From contig NC_057862.1 of the NCBI RefSeq assembly GCF_019393635.1, positions 95,913,159 through 95,977,158 on the forward strand: 64,000 nt of DNA, given 5' to 3'. Positions 57,626-64,000 of this stretch are shown here, in pieces. The notes under the pieces were generated by a model. It made no database searches, was not told the origin of the DNA, and was given only the letters and a program-made list of their open reading frames with translations. How positions within the stretch are numbered: position 1 is the stretch's first letter; every line of letters begins with the position of its first letter. A program made the translations under genes and the position numbers. This DNA is from Dromiciops gliroides (taxonomy: Eukaryota; Chordata; Mammalia; Microbiotheria; Microbiotheriidae).

Positions 57626-57954
57626 ATGATGACCAAAGGGTAGGAAGAACTAAATGAGTAGCATTAGACACAATTCCTAGGGGCTGGGAAGGCTTTTGAT
57701 TCTGTTCCATATTCTTATTAACTTACTTAGAAAGCATGTTCTGGAATACCAAATAAGGAAAGACAACTAACTAGATAGCGCAATCCAAAGACTTGTGATC
57801 AAAGACGGATATTACTTTATGTCAACATACTGAGTGATATTCTGCTGGGTTCGTTCCGTAAATGGTCTAATACGATTTTGCTGCCTTGGATAATGGAGTG
57901 GAGAACTTGCTCTTGAATGCAGCAGATGTCTCTGTACATTGCTGTGTATTTACA

Positions 57955-58135
57955 TTCTATCTATATACACACATAAATGCTATATATATGAATGTGTATG
58001 TATATACGGATATGTATATGTGCATAGATATACACATACATATACACACTGGGACATATATACATAAACACAATGTATAACTGTACGTGTATATATTTTG
58101 ACATGTTATACACACATGTCATATATACATATACA
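57955..58135. repeat. TATG/TACA-rich simple repeat
   Basis: Impure alternating purine-pyrimidine runs. The Tyr/His-rich frame at 57886-58080 is an artefact. Confidence 0.85.
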
Positions 58136-58279
58136 TTACAAAATGTAATGGGTTCAAATGCAAGGTGCTAACATAGAAACTATAATCCAAGGTGTGAAAT
58201 GCCTGGAAAAGCAATGTGCTACATAACAAATCAAAATAAAAATAATAATATGATATTAATAATAATCACCATTTATATT

Positions 58280-58645
58280 TGAGTACTTGAGTTCTGCTAC
58301 TTATCCTTTTGCCTTGGAGAAGTCATTTAATCAGCTGGGAACTCAATTTACTTATCTATAAGTTCAGGGAGCAGGACTAGATGACCTTTAGCATACTTCC
58401 AAGCCCCAAAATGATCATCCAATGCTATACTTCAAAGTTTGTGGAGCATCTTGCCTTTATGATCTCAGCAGAGCCTCCCAAAGACCCTGTGAGACAAATC
58501 ATTCTGGTTTTGCATGGGTAGATACTAAACCTCAGAGAGTTTAAATGACTGGTCCGTGGTCACATAGCTTGGAAGTTGCCACTATGGGAGCTGAACCCCG
58601 ATTTTTTTGGCCCCATGTCTAGCTCTCTTCCTACTATGTCATATT
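58280..58645. mobile_element. Two MIR-type SINEs, one sense, one reversed
   Basis: 58280-58405 sense (CTTGGAGAAGTCATTTAATC, GCAGGACTAGATGACCTTTA). 58430-58645 reversed (AAACCTCAGAGAGTTTAAAT, then GGTCACATAGCTTGGAAGTT). Confidence 0.65.
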
Positions 58646-58685
58646 GTCTCTAGGAAAAAATCGATTCTCTTGTTGGAAGATTCTT

Positions 58686-58912
58686 TTAAAAATTAAATTA
58701 ATTAATTAAAAAATAATTTAAATTAAATTAATTAATTTAAAAATAATTTAATTAAATTAAAGTATTTTTTTTGCAGGGCAATAAGGGTTAAGTGACTTGC
58801 CCAGGGTCACACAACTAGTAAGTGTCGAGTGTCTGAGGCTGAATTTGAACTCGGGTACTCCTGAATCCAGGGCTGGTGCTTTATCCACTGAACCACCTAG
58901 CTGCCCCCATTA
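58686..58912 (-). mobile_element. tRNA-derived marsupial SINE, ATTGCCCTGC type, with an AATTA-rich tail
   Basis: A reversed copy (TTGCAGGGCAATAAGGGTTA) with a tail of about 70 bases made of AATTA/ATTAA repeats that are self-complementary. The target duplication is TTGGAAGATTCTT (58673-58685) against TTTGAAGATTCTT (58913-58925). Confidence 0.9.
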
Positions 58913-58957
58913 TTTGAAGATTCTTAAATGACAGTTCTAGCTAGTATGTGGGACTGG

Positions 58958-58993
<36 letters not shown>
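58958..58993. repeat. (TG)n microsatellite
   Basis: An uninterrupted TG run of about 18 units. Confidence 0.97.
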
Positions 58994-58994
<1 letters not shown>

Positions 58995-58995
<1 letters not shown>

Positions 58996-61148
58996 AAGTT
59001 TAATATTGCTGTTGATGGTACTCTGACATGTATGGGAGTAGGTGTAGTTAAATAGCAAAACGTTGCTGGCAGTTCTCATGTGTGCATGTGTGATGCACAG
59101 AAAAACTGTTCTGTGACTTCTGCTCATATTTGCATGTGTTGTTGCTATTTCTTGTTTTGCACCCTTGCTTTCTGGACTGTATAATGCAGTTGGGCATAGA
59201 AGGCATACAGTCACCAAGAACTGTTGTAGCCAGCCTTGTCTGTCTCTGGTTAGGACTTGAAGCTTCCTTGCTTTTAGTTAGCGGGTCCACAGTGGACTTC
59301 TTCCAAGCTTTTTTAGGAAGGAGGGATTTGGACCAGAGGACTTCTAAAGTATCTCTTACATATAGCATCTTTTGATTTCTCCTACTGCCAGCTGTGGCTC
59401 TGATGCCCCTTGAGCTTCTACTTCATTCATGTAAAGTCTACTCAATAATTCTATAGTAAGCAAATTTTATTCGAGTGGCCTGACTGCATTGAAGGACCTT
59501 CTTGTTGAGAACCTTCTTTTGTTATTTAATGTTGAATTTGACTGATATCTAATGCTGATGTAACTATCGAAGAAATCAGATGTAAAACCAGTAGCAAGTT
59601 CAACTGTCTTTTGTGGAAAAGTCTAGCTAGAACTGAAGAGCTACAGGTGAGGTCTTAAATGAGTTGCTCTACCGACCTCATACTGTGCCTGTCATCTCCT
59701 TAAAAATACACTGATACTTTCCTGATTTAACTTTCTACTTCTTTGCCTATCAATGAATCATGCCTACCATGTGCTGCTCAGGTGGCAGGAACTGATGACA
59801 GCTTGGAAGTCTGCTGGCTAATGAAGGAATTTGGTCCTGTGGAAAGCAAGCATCACTAACCTTTCCCTAAAGGGATGCCACTTCAGATTTCTCCAAAGTC
59901 TTAAGATCATAGGAGATAGAAGGGGCCAGGCCTGAGCGATAAGAGAATAGAGGGCTATGATAGATAGTCATCCAGGAGGCCAACCATGTGAGGTATGGCC
60001 TGAAGAAGTTAAACCAATTTTCCAGAAATATCTCAAGCACTATCATATGATAACTAAAGCACAAGGGAAGATCTGGTTCAATATCTTGGTCATCACTGTC
60101 TCTCAATTAAACAGTTTTTAATATCTGTAGCACCATGTGAATTATTGATGACTATACAAAGCAGCTGCTTCCCATGCTCATAATCATAGGACTGGCAGTA
60201 CAACTTTTCCCTTTGGAGGGACTTTTAGTATTTGTGAAACAAGCCTGATTTAGGGGCCCTGGAGACCCATGGCTCATGGATTTAGAAAGAAGAACAACAG
60301 CTCTGGCAGTAGCAACCCATACTTCTCCTCTGTGCCTGACTTGGTTCCTGAAGAAATGACTGCCCATGGGAATAAAGCAGTTTTTCTTTCATGGTCCTTA
60401 CCCCTCTCTAGGAACTTGTGTAAAATTAGTGGCAATTCAGACAATATTTTGTGGTTTAGACACCAGTTCATGAGGGACTGGAAAAAGATTGCAAACTCTC
60501 TCTGCATAAGAAAGTGGATGGCTTTGGGTACTAATGACTTGCAATTCATTGCTTATTCTGCCACTGGCAGATCCTAAATACAAAGGCTAGAGATAAAGCA
60601 GTAATTTTTTATATTTGTACTTTATGAAACAAACTATCAACTATTAAATGAATCCTGGAATCTTCTGAGCTGCTTTTGGGGGTCCCCTGATTCAATTCCA
60701 TAGCAATGGCAACAACAAAACCTATTGAAATGGTAGGAGAAAAACAACACAGTCCTGTAAACTCCTTGTCCTATTTTTAAATGAACCTTCAATGGTAAAG
60801 AAAAAAAATTAATTCTAACTTTTACATGAAATTCTCATATCAACAACAAAAATGGGAGGGAGAAATATAGGCATGATCACCTGTACAGGCCTTTGCATCA
60901 CAACATAGGACCACAAGAAGCAACAGGATTGAATGTGCTTCATAAAAGCACTGTGTTTGCATTACTATCTATATTTCTATTAGAGATTGCATACTCCTTT
61001 GCCAAAAGAATGGGAAGCTAGCTCATTACTATAGGTAACTCTATAGCCAGAGGCATTTTGATAGAAGCAGATGTGTCTGCAACCAAATTGATCCTTGATA
61101 AATCTCCTGTGCTTTTCTCAGAAAAAGACTTCGAACCTCCGCTCTGAT
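58995..61148. other. 2.1-kb block without recognised repeats
   Basis: Several overlapping frames are open for 70-106 codons on both strands (minus 59048-59368, plus 60269-60577 and minus 60274-60549). None is recognised and no splice pattern links them. I call no gene. It may hold an old retrocopy or an unlisted repeat. Confidence 0.35.
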
Positions 61149-61149
61149 G

Positions 61150-61335
61150 TTCACTAATTGAGCCAGTGTGGTACAGTGGAAAGAGAACTGGATTTAGAGA
61201 CAGAGGACCTGGGTTCAAAGATTTATTCTACTACTTATGGCCAATGTGAGTCCGGGCCTCAGTTTCATAATTTGTTAAACAAAGGAATTAGACTAGCTGC
61301 TTTCTAAGGTTCCTTCTAGCTGTAAATCTATGGTT
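61150..61335 (+). mobile_element. MIR/Ther-type SINE
   Basis: GTGTGGTACAGTGGAAAGAG head, GACCTGGGTTCAAAG, GGGCCTCAGTTTCATAATTT, and the end GGTTCCTTCTAGCTGTAAAT. Confidence 0.85.
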
Positions 61336-61525
61336 CAGGGCTTAAGTTTGTGTAAATTCTCCTTAGTAACTCAAAATGGAGATATTCTGGAAGTGGTTTA
61401 TTTAAGAAACCCCCTTTAAGTGGGATATAGGTTGGATGGTGTGAAAAAAACCCAAAACTTCATTTTCTGAAAAGTCTTTTGAGTATGTGCCATAAAAGTT
61501 AACCTTCTCTGAGGGGGAAAAAGTT

Positions 61526-61844
61526 TCATTTCTGCCCCGTTTTGCCTTTGGGAGCAGTCAATGTGACCCTCTCAGCTGCTGTAAATTGCTCAGCGTTATC
61601 AAGAGTCAGAGGTAAAGGAAATCTTTCAAACTCCACATGTGGGTAAAGCACAAAGGGAATAGACTTCAGAGTGATCTGGAACTTTCTGATGTTGTATCCA
61701 GGGGGATAAACACTGTCCTGCATTCACTCCACTACATCTCTGGTGACATAAAGGGAATACTTGTACACTGATCACTGAGCCCCTGATGACAGTTTCCAGC
61801 CTAACTACTTTGCCAAGTGTGGCGTTTTTGTTAAAGGTGACACC
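61526..61844 (-). pseudogene. Decayed coding-like segment, unidentified
   Basis: Minus strand. From 61844 one frame reads VTFNKNATLGKVVRLETVIR and on to GSVISV. It then shifts by one base near 61765 into a second frame reading YKYSLYVTRDVVE, meets one TGA just before an ATG (61721-61723), and continues MQDSVYPPGYNIRKF to a stop at 61526, about 105 residues in all. The composition is protein-like and free of low complexity across both frames, which is why I think it was once coding. I do not recognise the protein. It could be a retrocopy, an old exon or an integrated foreign gene. Confidence 0.35.
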
Positions 61845-61979
61845 TTCCTACCCTTAGTTCTTCATTCTGTTGGCATAAAAATGGGATGACAAATAATGGG
61901 GACATAGAGTCTTTGTTATCATACATCAAGGCAGGTCACGCTGTAAATCGGGTCTTGGTCATCTACTTATTTATTTCTT

Positions 61980-62036
61980 CATCCATCCATCCATCCATCC
62001 ATCCATCCATCCATCCATCCATCCATCCATCCATCC
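61980..62036. repeat. (ATCC)n microsatellite
   Basis: An uninterrupted ATCC array of about 14 units. It supplies the His/Pro/Ser/Ile repeat in the 152-codon plus frame 61886-62344. I do not call that frame a gene, although its last 75 codons after the repeat are not low complexity. Confidence 0.97.
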
Positions 62037-62344
62037 AATCATTCATTTATTTTTTTATTAATGTACCTATTCATCTACTTATCTGTTTGTTTGATTATTT
62101 ATTTAGTGATTTATTTGCTGTCCTGAGTGAAGATGGGCTTCTGCCCTATTTATTAGGCACATTCACTTTGGATATTGTCCACCTACTTTCAGTAAGTGCC
62201 TTAACTGGCAGGAAGATTGAAAAACCTGCTTTTAGGTCAATAAAGGAAATCTCTTATGATCAGTGGTTGATTACAGCAGGGTCCTCTGAGCAGCAGGCCC
62301 TGGGCTACGTTCTGCAGAGGGCTTTCAAATTAGTCCTGCTTTGA

Positions 62345-64000
62345 GGCCCGGGCAGGGAGCCAACAGACAACCCAGCTGCTTGCTACATTCAGCCCAATGT
62401 TCGATGAGTTTTCATTCCCATCCTCTGATGGAAGGTCCTTTTTTAATGCAAATAAAAGAAAAAAACACCTTATATTTGATGTATAGCTTCAAAAAAGTAG
62501 AAAAGTGTGGTGAAAGGATGATACTAGAGGACATTTTATAGTTTGTGCTACCTTAGTTTTAATCTCTCTTGATTCACCCTTTCACCAGTTGAGGGTTGAT
62601 GGTCAAGCAATATCTTTGTAGGAATACCTAGGAAAGAATTTGTGTGTTGCCATTTATGAAGCAATAAAAGGATAGCTTTGCTGGAACGTAGGAGAAAAAG
62701 CTTTTTCCTATCTCTATATCACCATCTGATAACAGCTTTTTTTCTCAATGAATAGCATTATGAAAAAAACAGGGTGTACATTAAGGAAGGTTCTTTTGGA
62801 GAAAAGTTGACTTCTTGCCTACTTTGGCAAATGAATCAAATTTTTTACCCGATTGGGTTCCTATTTCTCTTTCTCGACTTGGAATTAGCTCCAACTTAGA
62901 AAAAGAGCATGGAGAAGTAAAACCATGCATGAATCTAGGAAGGATGAGTCCCTGTTGGTGCTGCTTAGGAAACAATAGTGCCAAGGGGTTGCCCATCATT
63001 CCTAGTTAAATGCTTCTGAGAAAACAGAAAAGCACAATGCAAAATGAAATTCAATAATGACTGCAGATGTTTGTGCTTACAGTTAGATGTCTATCAGCAT
63101 TACTTTTAATGCCTATTTAGCACCATTTCAAAAAGGAGACTTGTAAACACAGATGGGTGAACCACTTTATGTAAAGTTGAATCTACACATAGTGCTGCTG
63201 TCTGATTGAGCATCTTGAACTAAACTGACTGAATTATTGTTGTTTTTATTTTAACCAAATTAACTGTTTGAATTGCTAAGTTGTTCTGTTGCCATTTTGG
63301 CAAAGGCCTGAGTCAATTTAAAAGGACAAATTTCCCAAGACTTAATTCTGAAATCTAAAGTACAACTGGATCACTCTACAGAGCATTTCCAAGTTTAATT
63401 TAAACTTTTATTATAGATTCTATGTTTTGGTGTGGTGACTCACTCCAGAAGCAGGTTCTGAGGAAGGGAAAGTCAAAGGGATCTTTAAAATAATTCAAGG
63501 AATGAGATGAGTCTCTTCTTATTTTAAAGCTTGAGTTGGGAAAGAGGCAATTTTGGAAATGGAAGTGATTTAATAATATGGGGAGTAAGCATTAAGCTTA
63601 GAAGGAGTATAAACTAATTCTTAGTGCCACATGACAAGATCACAAAGGTCATGAACATGTTCATGAAACAGTGAATTAGTATTACCTGGAGAATCCCAGA
63701 CTTAACATACAGAAATATGGTCCTATGTCCACTTGATAGATTTTATTTGTGTGGACTTATAACCACAAAAAATCATAACTCCATCATCATCGCTAATAAT
63801 AACAGTTACATTTATTCTTGAATTCTCAGATGGTCATCTCATTGATAAGGCATGAAGATCACAACCTATCCATTACTGCTTACTTATTCATTCTTTGCAA
63901 TTCTAATCTTTGTCCTTACATAAGTTTGACACGGGGATCCACCAAGTATGCTGCTTGCTTTTTCTGGACATTTGGACAGAAGAGCACTCATGCTGTCCAA
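62345..64000. other. No recognised feature
   Basis: Low-repeat sequence to the window end. Short frames only (for example 62341-62541 and 62815-63009 plus). No repeat family recognised. Confidence 0.4.

Noticed and set aside
58995..61148. Possible retroviral internal region
   Set aside because: No LTR pair, no protease, polymerase or envelope motif was recognisable.
61886..62344. 152-codon open frame, the longest in the window
   Set aside because: Much of its length comes from the (ATCC)n microsatellite, which is open in this frame by chance, and the rest matches no family I know.
1..64000. CRISPR arrays, operons, phage or bacterial defence genes
   Set aside because: Direct repeats here are transposons or microsatellites and the coding density is that of vertebrate noncoding DNA.

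Overview
The window looks like intergenic or intronic DNA from a marsupial (metatherian) nuclear genome. The evidence is the repeat content: many copies of a tRNA-derived SINE (head near GGCAGCTAGGTGGC, body CTCAGACACTTA, end ACCCCAATTGCC), L1 3' ends with marsupial-type 3' UTRs, older MIR/Ther-type SINEs, L2 and CR1/L3 fragments, hAT-like non-autonomous transposons, and solo LTRs with 4-bp target duplications. I infer an Australian-type marsupial only weakly. Nothing indicates a bacterial, phage or organellar origin: there are no operons, no CRISPR array, no rRNA or tRNA gene, and no open frame of convincing length.

Layout. 0-5 kb: L1 remnants, one LTR (2463-2910), a pyrimidine-rich tandem repeat and a broken L1 ORF1. 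6.2-7.8 kb: two adjacent LTRs that split a 33-bp tandem repeat. 9-16 kb: MIR, L2 and CR1 debris and an L1 that keeps both ends but lacks most of its middle. 16-25 kb: the densest nesting, including a SINE in a SINE carrying an LTR, and a 111-bp palindrome at 20.1 kb. 25-39 kb: sparser old repeats, two CR1/L3 3' ends, one young-looking SINE with a long A-rich microsatellite tail, and a possible conserved noncoding block at 33.1-33.5 kb. 39.5-43.8 kb: about 4 kb in which I recognise no interspersed repeats, ending on the minus strand in a possible terminal coding exon at 43402-43526. 43.8-53 kb: L1 blocks, one of which carries the end of ORF1 and the start of ORF2. 53-64 kb: mostly old, low-repeat sequence with three hAT-like elements, a degenerate coding-like stretch at 61.5-61.85 kb and scattered microsatellites.

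No protein-coding gene could be identified by name. Two exon-like signals (minus 43402-43526, plus about 39889-39974) and one decayed coding-like segment (minus 61526-61844) are offered as candidates only. What the sequence supports best is an insertion history: many elements keep readable target-site duplications, so their order can be worked out. Family names are from recognition by eye; no repeat library was searched. Edges without a stated target duplication are approximate.
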